A stretch of 64,000 nt of DNA from the NCBI RefSeq assembly GCF_000829455.1, contig NZ_JXAK01000043.1:1-64000 (forward strand). Direction: 5' to 3'. This document shows, piece by piece, positions 17,331-25,745 of this stretch. Source of the DNA: Gordoniibacillus kamchatkensis. Lineage in GTDB: Bacteria; Bacillota; Bacilli; Paenibacillales; NBRC-103111. Both the position numbers and the translations under genes were made by a program. A model generated the notes under the pieces. It was given only the letters and a program-made list of their open reading frames with translations, searched no databases and had not been told where the DNA came from. Numbering within the stretch: position 1 is the first letter of the stretch; every line of letters starts with the position of its first letter.

Positions 17331-18722
17331 TTACGGCTCGCCATACGCTAACGGGATTACTTCGACCAGCTCCCCCTGTGCGGCTCCCCTGCTTCCAGCC
17401 GGGATGACCGCGAGCGCATCCGCGTCCTGAATGGATACCATCATGCCGGATTTGGCAAAGCCGAGCGGTCGAACGCGGACGATCCCGTCGTCCAGCTCCA
17501 GCTTGGCGCGCAAATACCGGTCGTGCGGACTGCCCTTAACGAAATCGTCGGTTAGCGCGGCCCGGAACGTACGCGGCAGCGGCTCCGCCGCCCCCTGCAT
17601 ACGCAGCAGCAGCGGCCGGACGAGCAGCTCAAATCCGACGAAGCATGCGCCGGGGTTGCCAGACAAGCCGACGATCAGCTTTCTGCCTGCGATAGCGGCG
17701 CTCGTCGGCGAGCCCGGCCGCAGGGCCAGCTTGTTGAACAGTGTTGCGCAGAGCGGTTCTGCGTCGGATTTGTCCGCTGGCTCGCTGAGCATGCTGCCCA
17801 TGCCGATGCCGCTTCCTTCTTGCGGCTGGCCCCCAAGCAAGCCCGCCCCCCGGCCAGCGCGCCCCTGAGCGAGTCCCTGCCTGAACAGCGACGCCATCGC
17901 ATCGTAATCGCCGACCGAAACGCCGCCCGTCGTAACGACGAGGTCCGTGTGCGCGAGGGCAGCCGCAATGCGCGCCTGCGCTTCGGCGGCATCGTCCGGC
18001 AAAATGCCGAGCCACACCGGCACGCCGCCGGCGCGCTCGACCTGAGCGGCCAGCATCGGGCCGTTGCTGTTGCGGATGCGCCCCGGCGCAAGCTCCGCCT
18101 CGACGGGCAGCAGCTCGCTGCCCGTCGCGAAAATGCCGACGCGCGGGCGCGAGTAGACGCAGACCGCGGCGCAGCCGAACGTAGCCAGAAGCGCCGCCTG
18201 GCCCGGGCCGATGCGCGCGCCGGAGGCGATCAGCCGCTGCCCGGCGGCAATCTCGTCGCCCACCGGGGCGATGTGCTGCCCGGCGGCGGGCGGCTGCTTG
18301 ATCAGCACGCGCGCGCCCCGCTCGAGCTCCTCCGTCTGCTCGAGCATGACGACGGCGGTCGCGCCCTCCGGCACGGCCGCTCCCGTCATGATCCGCACCG
18401 CCGTGCCCGGCGCGAGCGGGTGCGGCCAGACGCGCCCGGCGGGCACGTCGCCGACAACCCGCAGCGCCGCAGGCTGCTGCGGAGAGGCCGCTGCGGCATC
18501 CTCATGCCGCACGGCGTAGCCGTCCATGCCCGAGCGCGCAAAATGCGGCACGGGCCGATCGGCGGCGACGTCCGCCGCCAGACGCCGCCCATAGCTGGCC
18601 GCAAGCGGCACCGTCTCCGCCGCCAGCGGCCGCACCCGCGCAAGCAGCAGGCGCTGCGCTTCTGCGACGCGAATCGCCTTGCGGGCGAATCTGCTTCGCT
18701 CTGTCCCGTCCATTGAACTCAT
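17331..18722 (-). CDS. moeA: Molybdopterin molybdenumtransferase MoeA
   Basis: A 463-residue enzyme that inserts molybdate into adenylylated molybdopterin. Visible signatures: 'SGMDGYAVRHED', 'GDVPAGRV', 'AVRIMTGAAVPEGATAVVM', 'TGSELL', 'RNSNGPML', 'VVTTGGVSVGDYD' and 'GLSGNPGACFVGFE'. An insertion of about 35 residues, rich in Gly, Gln and Arg, sits just before 'LFNKLALRPGSP'. The start ATG 18722 overlaps the fdhD stop (ATGA), showing translational coupling; the much longer frame upstream is the fdhD antisense-frame shadow. It serves the neighbouring molybdoenzyme. Confidence 0.93.
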   Translation of the reverse strand: MSSMDGTERSRFARKAIRVAEAQRLLLARVRPLAAETVPLAASYGRRLAADVAADRPVPHFARSGMDGYAVRHEDAAAASPQQPAALRVVGDVPAGRVWPHPLAPGTAVRIMTGAAVPEGATAVVMLEQTEELERGARVLIKQPPAAGQHIAPVGDEIAAGQRLIASGARIGPGQAALLATFGCAAVCVYSRPRVGIFATGSELLPVEAELAPGRIRNSNGPMLAAQVERAGGVPVWLGILPDDAAEAQARIAAALAHTDLVVTTGGVSVGDYDAMASLFRQGLAQGRAGRGAGLLGGQPQEGSGIGMGSMLSEPADKSDAEPLCATLFNKLALRPGSPTSAAIAGRKLIVGLSGNPGACFVGFELLVRPLLLRMQGAAEPLPRTFRAALTDDFVKGSPHDRYLRAKLELDDGIVRVRPLGFAKSGMMVSIQDADALAVIPAGSRGAAQGELVEVIPLAYGEP

Positions 18723-19513
18723 GCTGTCGTGATCCTTTCCCGATGCGTGTACACGTTCATCTGCGCGTCCCTCGCGAAGCCGGCAACCGTGAGGCCTAGC
18801 TCCGCGGCCAGCTTCAGCCCGAGATCGGTCGGCGCCGCGTTGGAGAGCAGCACGGCGGCGCCGATTTTGGCCGTTTTCAGCACGACCTCCGAAGACAGCC
18901 GGCCGCTGAAAGCGACGATGCCGTCGCGGGTCGGAATGCGATGCAGCAAGCAATAGCCGTATATTTTATCGAGCGCATTATGGCGTCCGATGTCCGAGCG
19001 GGTCACGACAATCCCCTCCGGGCTGCACAAAGCGGCGTTATGCACTCCGCCCGTATGGCGATACGCCGCCGATTCCGCCTGCAGCCGCCGCATCAGTTCG
19101 AGACAGCGTTCGGCGGAGACGCGCAGCCGGCTCGTCGACGTACGCGCTGTCCGCACGTCGTTCTGCAAGTAGAACTGCCGCCCTTTGCCGCAGCAAGAGC
19201 CGATAAACCTTTTGCCGTAAAATTCCGCGCTGGCCGTATGCTTGCGCTTCAGCTCAACGTCGGCCATGCCGCGCTCATCGTCGATGGACAGCCCGGTCAC
19301 GTCGTCCGCCGTCAAAATGACGCCTTCAGAGGCAAGAAAGCCGATCACCATCTCGTCCAAATCAGCCGGCGTGCACACAATTGTAGCGAACTCCTCGCCA
19401 TCCAGCCGCACGGTGAGCGGGTATTCGGACGCAACCTCCTCTTCGCGCTCCTTCCAGCCCCCATCCTCATAGCGGACGGCATTCCACGTTGTCGATAGCT
19501 TGCGGCCTGCCAC
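18719..19513 (-). CDS. fdhD: Formate dehydrogenase accessory sulfurtransferase FdhD
   Basis: A 264-residue FdhD. It moves sulfur from a cysteine desulfurase to the molybdenum cofactor before insertion into formate dehydrogenase. The reactive Cys pair is in 'IGSCCGKGRQF' (about residue 110). 'TGGVHNAALC', 'DIGRHNALDKIYGYCL' and 'FSGRLSSEVVLKTAKIGAAV' are family hallmarks. It follows the oxidoreductase gene by 85 bp and overlaps moeA by 4 bp. Confidence 0.94.
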   Translation of the reverse strand: MAGRKLSTTWNAVRYEDGGWKEREEEVASEYPLTVRLDGEEFATIVCTPADLDEMVIGFLASEGVILTADDVTGLSIDDERGMADVELKRKHTASAEFYGKRFIGSCCGKGRQFYLQNDVRTARTSTSRLRVSAERCLELMRRLQAESAAYRHTGGVHNAALCSPEGIVVTRSDIGRHNALDKIYGYCLLHRIPTRDGIVAFSGRLSSEVVLKTAKIGAAVLLSNAAPTDLGLKLAAELGLTVAGFARDAQMNVYTHRERITTA

Positions 19514-19598
19514 CCCGGTCCCTCCTCCCTAACGTCATGACGTCCGCTGCATGCCCTTCGCGGAAACCGCTCGCACCGCAGCCCCCGGGACGCGCCCG

Positions 19599-21959
19599 TT
19601 AGCCTGCTTCCGTCTCGAGCTCTTCGATCCTTTTCTCCACGTAGCGGGTATCCTTGTGCGCGTAAAACGTCTCCGCCTTCTCGACGACAACGGCGGTGTT
19701 GTATTCCGGAATGCCGGCATGCGGCTCGTACACGCCTTTCGGCATGAGGCAGTTGCCTTCCGGCCAATATACCTGAATGTTGCCGCGAGCGACTTCGGCA
19801 TGCCGTACCCGCCCGTGGAACGTACCGTGCCGGTTGTACACGACGACCGCCTCGCCTTCGCTCAGCCCGATACCCTGCGCGTCCGCCCTGTCCATCAGCA
19901 CATCGTAGCGGTCTGCGGCGTTAAACGGGTCGCGCTCGCCGTAAATCATCGAGTTGAACTGTTTGCCGCGCCGCGTCGTGACGTAAAAATGCCCTTCCGG
20001 CTTGCGCAGCTCCGGCAGCTCGATCGGCAGCAGCCGGCCGCGGCCGTCCTCCGTCGGGCATACGCCGCCCTCGCACAGCCAGGCCCCGCCCCATTGGAAA
20101 ACGTCGCCGCGCGACTTCAGCTTCTCGATTCCGGCATAGTTCGGCGCCGCGCGCGCGATCTCCTCGCGAATCGCCTCCGCGCTGTCGAACCAGACTTTGT
20201 GCGCGCTCTCCGGCTTGACGCGGGCCACCAAATCGCAGTAAATTTGCCACTCGGCGCGCGCCTCCCCGATGCGCGGCCCTTCGATTTCCGGCGAGAAATA
20301 AACCATCCGCTCCGTCGACGTCGACGTCCCGCCGCCCGGCTGCTCGTAACGCGTCATCGCCGGCAGCACGAGCACGGCCTCCTTGGCGTCGACAAGCGTA
20401 GACGTGTTCAAAATAATGTCCTGATGCACCCGCAGCTCCACTTCCTCCAGGCAGCGCCGCACAAACTCCGGCTCAGGCATCGTCTCCAGAAAATTGCCGC
20501 CCGACGTATAAAACACTTTGAGCTTGCGCTCGTGATCGTCCGGCAGCAGCGCGTTTTCGAGCGAGACGCCGACGATGTCCCCCTGCCAGCGGGGCAGCTC
20601 AAAGCCCCAAACGCGCTCTATGCGGCCGATATCGGCTTCTTTGAAGTCCCCGCCCGGCAGCGAGAACGGGTCCGCCCCCATCTCGCCCGCGCCCTGCACG
20701 CCGCTGTGGCCGCGTATCGGCATGAGCCCGCAGTGCTCGCGTCCGAGGAAACCGCGCAGCAGCGCAAGGTTGGCCACCTGCGAAATGTTGTCCGTGCCGA
20801 ACCGGTGCTGCGTCAAACCCATGCTCCATACAAAAACGCCCGACTTCGCGCCGGCAAGCAGCCGCGCAAATTCAGCCATCCGCTCCCGCGAAAGGCCGCT
20901 CGACTTCTCCAGCTGCGCCCAGTCTTGCCGCTCCACGAGCGCCCGCAGTTCCTCGTAGCCGGTCGTATGCTCGCGCACAAAATCGTGATCCACCGCCGTA
21001 CCCGGCCGCTCCGCCTCCATCTCGAACCATGTCTTCATGACGCCATGCATGAAGGCGATGTCGCCGCCAATATTGACCTGGTAAAAATCGTCCGCCAGCT
21101 TCGTACCGAACAGCGCCGATTCCGGTATCGACGGAATCCAGTAGCCGTCCATCGCCGGCTCGCGGTACGGATTGATGCAGATGATTTTCGTCCCGGCCCG
21201 CTTCGCCGCGTACATATATTTGGTCGACACGGGCTGGTTGTTCGCCGCCACGCTGCCCCAGAATACGAGCACATCCGTCCCGATCCAATCTTTATAATTG
21301 CAGCTCGACGCGCCGATGCCCACCGACCGCTTGAGCGCGGTTTTCGACGGAGAATGGCAAATGCGCGAGGCGTTGTCGATGTTGTTCGTGCCGAGAAAGC
21401 GCGCCACTTTTCCCGCCGCGTAGTACGCCTCGTTCGTAATGCCGCGCGCCGTCAAGTAAAAGGCGAGCTGCTTCGGATCGATCTCCCGGATTTTCGCCGC
21501 CGCCAAATCCAGCGCCTCTTCCCACGTCACGCGCGAGAACTTCCGCTCCCCGCGCCGGCGCAGCAGCGGATACGGCAGACGCCCGAGCTTGCGCAGCTGC
21601 GTGCTATCCAGGTTGCGCAAATCGTCGATGTCCGCGTGCAGCACTTCCGGCTTGATCGCCGGCATCGTGTTCAGGCGAAGCACGTTTAGACGCGTCGTGC
21701 ACAGGTGCGGTCCTTCCAGCGTCCGGTCGTACAGACCGGATACGCCGAGCGCGCAGCCGTCGCATACGCCCTGCGTCAAAATCCGCGCCGCATACGGCAA
21801 GTTGTCGCGGTTGTCCCACATCACCTTGAGCGTATCGCGAATATGGTGCGGCTTCACCCGGCCGAGCCCGAACGGCGCCTTGCTTACCCACAGCGACGGG
21901 TCGGGCTTTTTCGGCAGTTTGATCGGTCCCGTATGCTTCGTAGAGCCCATAGCCCTCAT
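19599..21959 (-). CDS. FdhF/YdeP-family molybdopterin oxidoreductase (formate dehydrogenase alpha-like)
   Basis: A 786-residue molybdopterin-bis-MGD enzyme. It belongs to the FdhF/YdeP group: 'TQGVCDGCALGVSGLYD' near the N-terminus, 'YLTARGITNEAYYAAGKVAR', 'NIDNASRICHSPS' (Cys at the metal-ligand position; no selenocysteine codon), 'LVFWGSVAANNQP', 'GHSGVQGAGEMGADP' and the C-terminal cofactor domain 'RRGKQFNSMIYGERDPFN'. FdhD and MoeA encoded next to it support a formate-dehydrogenase-like role, but YdeP relatives have unproven substrates. The start is either ATG 21959 or ATG 21950; the AAAGGATGAGG motif overlaps the first and suits the second poorly. Confidence 0.85.
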   Translation of the reverse strand: MRAMGSTKHTGPIKLPKKPDPSLWVSKAPFGLGRVKPHHIRDTLKVMWDNRDNLPYAARILTQGVCDGCALGVSGLYDRTLEGPHLCTTRLNVLRLNTMPAIKPEVLHADIDDLRNLDSTQLRKLGRLPYPLLRRRGERKFSRVTWEEALDLAAAKIREIDPKQLAFYLTARGITNEAYYAAGKVARFLGTNNIDNASRICHSPSKTALKRSVGIGASSCNYKDWIGTDVLVFWGSVAANNQPVSTKYMYAAKRAGTKIICINPYREPAMDGYWIPSIPESALFGTKLADDFYQVNIGGDIAFMHGVMKTWFEMEAERPGTAVDHDFVREHTTGYEELRALVERQDWAQLEKSSGLSRERMAEFARLLAGAKSGVFVWSMGLTQHRFGTDNISQVANLALLRGFLGREHCGLMPIRGHSGVQGAGEMGADPFSLPGGDFKEADIGRIERVWGFELPRWQGDIVGVSLENALLPDDHERKLKVFYTSGGNFLETMPEPEFVRRCLEEVELRVHQDIILNTSTLVDAKEAVLVLPAMTRYEQPGGGTSTSTERMVYFSPEIEGPRIGEARAEWQIYCDLVARVKPESAHKVWFDSAEAIREEIARAAPNYAGIEKLKSRGDVFQWGGAWLCEGGVCPTEDGRGRLLPIELPELRKPEGHFYVTTRRGKQFNSMIYGERDPFNAADRYDVLMDRADAQGIGLSEGEAVVVYNRHGTFHGRVRHAEVARGNIQVYWPEGNCLMPKGVYEPHAGIPEYNTAVVVEKAETFYAHKDTRYVEKRIEELETEAG

Positions 21960-22001
21960 CCTTTCTATACGTTATAGCTGCAGTCGCACGTTAAACGAAT
22001 C

Positions 22002-22193
22002 TTATCCCGAACTGCGGTTGCTTTCGCCGCCTTGTTTGATTTCTTTCAGCAGCGCTTCGATATTTTGCAGGCTGCGTCGGCTTTTGTAGGCGTTCACGGC
22101 GAAGAAAGAGACGGCTGCGATGATAAACAACCAGAACAGCAAAGATAGCACTTGGATGACCAAAGTCCAAATTGAAACGTGCATAGCTTCCAC
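22002..22193 (-). CDS. Small single-pass membrane protein upstream of the molybdoenzyme
   Basis: A 63-residue protein with one membrane helix ('VLSLLFWLFIIAAVSFFAV') followed by a basic, then amphipathic segment. The start is GTG 22193 with AAGGTGAAGGGA upstream; the ATG at 22184 is possible. It is the first gene of the operon with the oxidoreductase (42-bp gap), fdhD and moeA. It might tether or localise the enzyme; this is inference from context only. Confidence 0.65.
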   Translation of the reverse strand: MEAMHVSIWTLVIQVLSLLFWLFIIAAVSFFAVNAYKSRRSLQNIEALLKEIKQGGESNRSSG

Positions 22194-22229
22194 AGCTTCC
22201 CTTCACCTTTTTCAGCGTTCTTTTGTTTG

Positions 22230-22251
22230 ATCATAGCACATATGCGCATAT
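22230..22251 (-). promoter_or_regulatory. Putative promoter and operator of the formate-dehydrogenase operon
   Basis: A perfect 12-bp palindrome ATATGCGCATAT (22240-22251) lies just upstream of a candidate -10 TATGAT (minus strand, 22235-22230). The -35 region is poor, as expected for an activated promoter. The regulator is unknown. Confidence 0.4.
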
Positions 22252-22411
22252 TGTTGTTACCCTTATGCGCCACTTGGCATTTTTTGAGACATGCCTGATG
22301 CCGGCAGTTATTTTTCCGATGCGGCCGAATATATTGCTAGTAGAAAGATTGATTGGATACTAGTGTGATTTTTGCGATGCCGCCGCTCAGACAAGCCTGA
22401 GATTCATATCG

Positions 22412-22628
22412 CATGTTCGCAGGTGAACTCTCCGCGGTAGCCTTAAAGGAACAGTTCCGTTATGGCTCGGATAGCGGGGCATCGAAATTATGTTAACGGA
22501 ACATGGTTCCGCTATCGGTTCAGAACAAGAGCGATTCTCGTCAAAAATGGAGATATAACGTACTCCCGTTCCGTTAATTTGGGGAAATATTCGGGAAATG
22601 GGCCAATAACGGAACAAATTTCCGCTAA
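22412..22628 (+). repeat. Four-palindrome intergenic element, copy 3
   Basis: Palindromes A 22444-22462, B 22494-22514, C 22556-22576 and D 22607-22627 have centres 22453, 22504, 22566 and 22617 (spacings 51, 62, 51). The core GGGGAAATATTCGGGAAATG lies at 22581-22600. It is a direct repeat of copy 2 (16930), 5.48 kb away, and the two flank the moeA-fdhD-oxidoreductase operon. It sits between divergent genes. Confidence 0.88.
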
Positions 22629-22753
22629 GCGTAAGAAAGCCCGGCCAAGGTTGTAAAGCAAACCATGCTTAGAACGTCCTGTGCAAAGACAAAACAACGC
22701 AATCTCAACAATCCTAGGTTTCCTGCAAACTCGGAATGTGACGGAGGGCCGGT

Positions 22754-23764
22754 ATGCGAATCAAACTTTCACCCGCCATAACGTTCTTTGCCGCATGGAC
22801 ACTGTGCCTGCTGCTTATGGCTTGTACGGATAATGAAGGTACGGTGCCGGGAGCTTCCGTCATTTCTCCCGTTTCGCCGCCAAGCGTTGCCGACGCGTCC
22901 GCGCCGCAGGCCGGGACAGCGCAGGCGGTGTCGGTGCCGCAGACCGAAACTGCGCAGCCGGCGTCCGTGGCGCCCGGCGGGACGGTACAAGCGGCGTCCG
23001 CACCGCTGAACGGTATCGCTCAACCAGGGTCCGTACCGCCTGAAGGGACGGCACAGACGAAGCCCGCCCCCACAGCCGCAGAGGAGCCAAAGCGAGAGAA
23101 GCCTGTATCCATCCCTGTGCTCAATTACCATAGCATCGATATCGACCCGGACAGCACGCTCACGCTCGCCCCCGACAAATTGGCCGCGCAAATGGAGCAT
23201 TTGGCGAAGGAAGGCTACACACCTTTGTCGCTGGGCGATTTTACGGCCATTATCGAGAAGCGCAAGCCCGCGCCGCCGAAGCCGGTGCTGCTGACGTTCG
23301 ACGACGGCTACGCGGACAACTACGAGCAAGCGATGCCGGTGCTGAAGCGGTACGGTTTTCCGGCTACGGTGTTCATCTCTCCCGGCGTCGTCGGACAAGA
23401 CGATTACTATCTCAATTGGGAGCAAGTGAAGGAAATGCGCGAAGCCGGCTGGGACATTCAGCCGCACGGCATGACCCATCCTCATCTCCCCGAGCTTTCC
23501 AAAGAGCAGCAGAAGAAAGAAATCACTGAGGCGCGCCGCCAAATCGAGGAGCAGCTCGGCACGACGGCCGACATTTTTTGTTACCCGTACGGGGAATTCA
23601 ACAAACAGACACTCGCGATCCTGAAGGAGGGAGGGTTCCGATACGCCTTTACGATCGAGCAGGGCGTAGCCTCGTCGTCGCAGCCCCCGCTCCAGCTCAA
23701 GCGCATCTACGTGAACGGGAAAGAGAGCCTCGCCGCATGGAGCAAAAAGCTGGCAGCGCCGTAA
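22754..23764 (+). CDS. Polysaccharide deacetylase lipoprotein (CE4)
   Basis: A 336-residue lipoprotein. The signal ends in a lipobox LLMAC (Cys about 24). Residues 38-105 form a linker of five or so degenerate ten-residue repeats (GTAQ..SVP-type). The CE4/NodB domain follows: 'NYHSIDIDP', the metal-binding Asp motif 'TFDDGYADNYEQA', the His motif 'PHGMTHPHLPELS', and 'CYPYGEFN'. It should remove N-acetyl groups from cell-wall or extracellular polysaccharide. GGAGGGCCGGT precedes ATG 22754. It is divergent from the formate dehydrogenase operon. Confidence 0.9.
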   Translation: MRIKLSPAITFFAAWTLCLLLMACTDNEGTVPGASVISPVSPPSVADASAPQAGTAQAVSVPQTETAQPASVAPGGTVQAASAPLNGIAQPGSVPPEGTAQTKPAPTAAEEPKREKPVSIPVLNYHSIDIDPDSTLTLAPDKLAAQMEHLAKEGYTPLSLGDFTAIIEKRKPAPPKPVLLTFDDGYADNYEQAMPVLKRYGFPATVFISPGVVGQDDYYLNWEQVKEMREAGWDIQPHGMTHPHLPELSKEQQKKEITEARRQIEEQLGTTADIFCYPYGEFNKQTLAILKEGGFRYAFTIEQGVASSSQPPLQLKRIYVNGKESLAAWSKKLAAP

Positions 23765-23847
23765 TCCGCGCCGAACCGCCGCATCCGGGGGCGGAATTTG
23801 CTACAATGGGACTGTGCTTATCGACGAACGTCCCAGGAGGATTGCCC

Positions 23848-24354
23848 ATGCGCCCGAATCATCCGCCCATCATTCAAATCGTCGGCTACAAAAACTCCGG
23901 CAAAACGACGCTGCTCGCCGCTCTGATCCGCGAGCTGCGGTCGTTCGGCTACCGGATCGGCACGGCAAAGCACGACGCCCACAGCTTCGAGATCGACTAC
24001 GAAGGACGCGATACGTGGCAGCACTACGAGGCGGGGGCCGATGCGGTGGCTATTACGTCGGCGGACAAGTCGGCGCTCATTCGCCGCGCTCCCGCCGCCC
24101 TCGAAGAGCTCGCCGGGGCGATGCCGGAAGTGGACGTCGTGCTTGCCGAAGGCTTCAAGGACGCGCCGTTTCCGAAAATCGTCCTGCTCCGGGGCGCTCC
24201 GGATCTTGAGTTGGCGGACCGCTTGGCTGCCGTCATTGCCGTTGCTGTCCGGTTCCCGTACCGGCATCCGGCAATTCCTACGCATCATGCAGACGACGTC
24301 GCCGCGCTGGCCGGGATCGTACGAGCCTATTTGCCGGAGGCGCCGCGCCGATGA
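23848..24354 (+). CDS. mobB: Molybdopterin-guanine dinucleotide biosynthesis protein MobB
   Basis: A 168-residue GTP-binding protein with the P-loop 'GYKNSGKTT' near residue 12, then 'TAKHDAHSFEID' and 'VVLAEGFKDAPFPKI', all typical of MobB. It aids MobA in making the dinucleotide cofactor. The start ATG 23848 has AGGAGGATTGCCC upstream; the longer frame from 23578 runs through the deacetylase gene and is not used. It overlaps mobA by 4 bp (ATGA). Confidence 0.93.
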   Translation: MRPNHPPIIQIVGYKNSGKTTLLAALIRELRSFGYRIGTAKHDAHSFEIDYEGRDTWQHYEAGADAVAITSADKSALIRRAPAALEELAGAMPEVDVVLAEGFKDAPFPKIVLLRGAPDLELADRLAAVIAVAVRFPYRHPAIPTHHADDVAALAGIVRAYLPEAPRR

Positions 24355-24980
24355 CATCAGCTCAGTCCCGCATTCACGGCATCGTTCTTGCCGGCGGCCG
24401 CAGCTCGCGCATGGGCACCGATAAAGCGCTGCTGCCGGTAAACGGCAAGCCTTTGCTCAGGCACATTATCGATACCATTGCTCCCTACTGCGACGGGGTC
24501 ACCGTCGTTGTTCCTTACGGCGAGCCGGGTCGCTACCGCGACCTGCTGCCCGACGGAATCGGCGTCACAACTGATCGCACGCCAGGTCAAGGCCCGCTCG
24601 CGGGCATTCACACCGGGCTGCTCGCACTGCCACCCGGCTGCGAGTACGGCTTTCTTATGGCGTGCGACATGCCGGCTTTTTCCGCGGAGCTGTTTGGCCG
24701 AATGACGCTTGCTCTCGCAAGCGGCGGCAATGTTCCCGGCGCCCCGGAAGCGGTGCTGTGTCCCGGGCAGCCTTTTCACGCGCTGTACCGCCGCAGCGCT
24801 GCCGCCGTCGCCGAGCGCCTTCTCGTGGAGCAGCGCCGCAAGCTTTCCGCCTTCACGGACGCGCTGCGCGCCGTCTACGTCGACCCGCCCCGGGACGATT
24901 GCTTCCTGAACTTGAACACCCCGGACGACTACGCCGTCTTCATGGTAAAAGCGCCGGGCAACCCAAAAGTCGAATTTTGA
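24351..24980 (+). CDS. mobA: Molybdenum cofactor guanylyltransferase MobA
   Basis: A 209-residue nucleotidyltransferase that joins GMP to molybdopterin. Signature 'LAGGRSSRMGTDKALLP' (residues 13-29), 'GPLAGIHTGLLAL', 'MACDMPAFSAELF' with the metal-binding Asp, and 'LNLNTPDDYA'. It is coupled to mobB. It provides the MGD form needed by the FdhF-like enzyme 2.4 kb upstream on the other strand, although these genes are split by the deacetylase. Confidence 0.94.
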   Translation: MTSAQSRIHGIVLAGGRSSRMGTDKALLPVNGKPLLRHIIDTIAPYCDGVTVVVPYGEPGRYRDLLPDGIGVTTDRTPGQGPLAGIHTGLLALPPGCEYGFLMACDMPAFSAELFGRMTLALASGGNVPGAPEAVLCPGQPFHALYRRSAAAVAERLLVEQRRKLSAFTDALRAVYVDPPRDDCFLNLNTPDDYAVFMVKAPGNPKVEF

Positions 24981-25059
24981 TTTTTGAAGCCCCGTTCTCA
25001 CTGATTTTGAAGCTGTATGGGACGCTCATGTCCGTTAAATCTCTAACAGAACCTATGCC

Positions 25060-25105
25060 AAAAAGAACCTCAACTGCACATTCAGTGCGATGGAGGTTCT
25101 TTTTT
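25060..25105 (+). terminator. Rho-independent terminator after mobA
   Basis: AAAAGAACCTC pairs with GAGGTTCTTTTTT, with an inner TGCAC/GTGCG stem. It is 80 bp after the mobA stop and can also terminate mazF transcription from the other side. Confidence 0.85.
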
Positions 25106-25144
25106 GACGAAATTCGGGACTGGCTCGTTCATGCGACGATTGAG

Positions 25145-25483
25145 CTAACAAATCAGTAATTGTATTTTAGAAATGACCTCGGCCAACGTCTCCTCCGGTA
25201 CTTTGCAGATGAATGCCGCTTGTCGAGATTGCCAGTCGAGACTCTTTACTTGGTCGGAGAGAATAACCCCCTCGATAGGCAAGTCCTGCGGGATCATAAC
25301 CTCAAACGGGTAGCCCTTGATCCTCGAGGTTACCGGACAAAATAAGGTTAAGCCCACCTTCCCATTGTACGTCACTGGCGATACGACTAAAGCTGGGCGT
25401 TTGCCCGCTTGCTCGTACCCCAATTGGGGGTTGAATTGCAACCATACCAGGTCGCCCCGATCCGGAATGTACCGATCTACCAT
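25145..25483 (-). CDS. mazF: MazF-family endoribonuclease toxin
   Basis: A 112-residue PemK/MazF toxin. 'PDRGDLVWLQFNPQLGYEQAGKRPALVVSP' carries the conserved catalytic Arg region, followed by 'LFCPVTSRIKGYPFEV' and 'VILSDQVKSLDWQSR', the family landmarks. It cuts mRNA at short sequences unless bound by MazE. It overlaps the antitoxin gene by 7 bp, the usual type II layout. Confidence 0.92.
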   Translation of the reverse strand: MVDRYIPDRGDLVWLQFNPQLGYEQAGKRPALVVSPVTYNGKVGLTLFCPVTSRIKGYPFEVMIPQDLPIEGVILSDQVKSLDWQSRQAAFICKVPEETLAEVISKIQLLIC

Positions 25484-25707
25484 GACTCCCGTCCTCGTGG
25501 CACACCGGTTTGAATCTCGGCATGGAGGTTGTCAGGGGTGATCTGCTCTAACAATTCGTCCAATGATTTCGGCTTGGGCTTGATGACCAGATGGCCATCT
25601 TCTATGTCGAGATCTACTTCGGAACCTTCTTTCAGACCGACCTTAACGGCTATCGCTTTAGGGATGCGAATGCCTAAGCTATTGCCCCATTTTTGTACCT
25701 GTAACAT
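25477..25707 (-). CDS. mazE: MazE-family antitoxin (AbrB/SpoVT fold)
   Basis: A 76-residue antitoxin starting MLQVQKWGNSLGIRIPK. The swapped-hairpin DNA-binding domain is followed by 'SEVDLDIEDGHLVIKPK' and an acidic tail that would wrap the toxin. GAGGGGCGGGAAT places the start at ATG 25707; an in-frame upstream ATG at 25722 overlaps that site. It should autorepress through the palindrome at 25727-25745. Confidence 0.92.
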   Translation of the reverse strand: MLQVQKWGNSLGIRIPKAIAVKVGLKEGSEVDLDIEDGHLVIKPKPKSLDELLEQITPDNLHAEIQTGVPRGRESW

Positions 25708-25726
25708 ATTCCCGCCCCTCACACAA

Positions 25727-25745
25727 GTTTATACAAAGTATAAAC
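25727..25745. promoter_or_regulatory. Palindromic operator of mazEF
   Basis: GTTTATACAAAGTATAAAC is a perfect 8-bp-arm inverted repeat with a 3-bp centre, 20 bp upstream of the mazE start. It contains TATACT-like hexamers and probably overlaps the promoter. Binding by MazE-MazF is inferred from position. Confidence 0.65.

Noticed and set aside
21300-21360. Selenocysteine codon in the FdhF-like enzyme
   Set aside because: The metal-ligand position is a Cys codon within NASRICHSPS and no in-frame TGA occurs.
19551-21689. 712-codon plus-strand frame opposite the formate dehydrogenase-like gene
   Set aside because: Shadow of the real gene; no motif, no ribosome binding site and composition typical of antisense translation.
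22252-22411. A molybdenum-cofactor riboswitch upstream of the formate dehydrogenase operon
   Set aside because: I could not identify the conserved elements by eye; only a CTAGTA/TACTAG stem near 22335-22361 is visible. A covariance search would decide.
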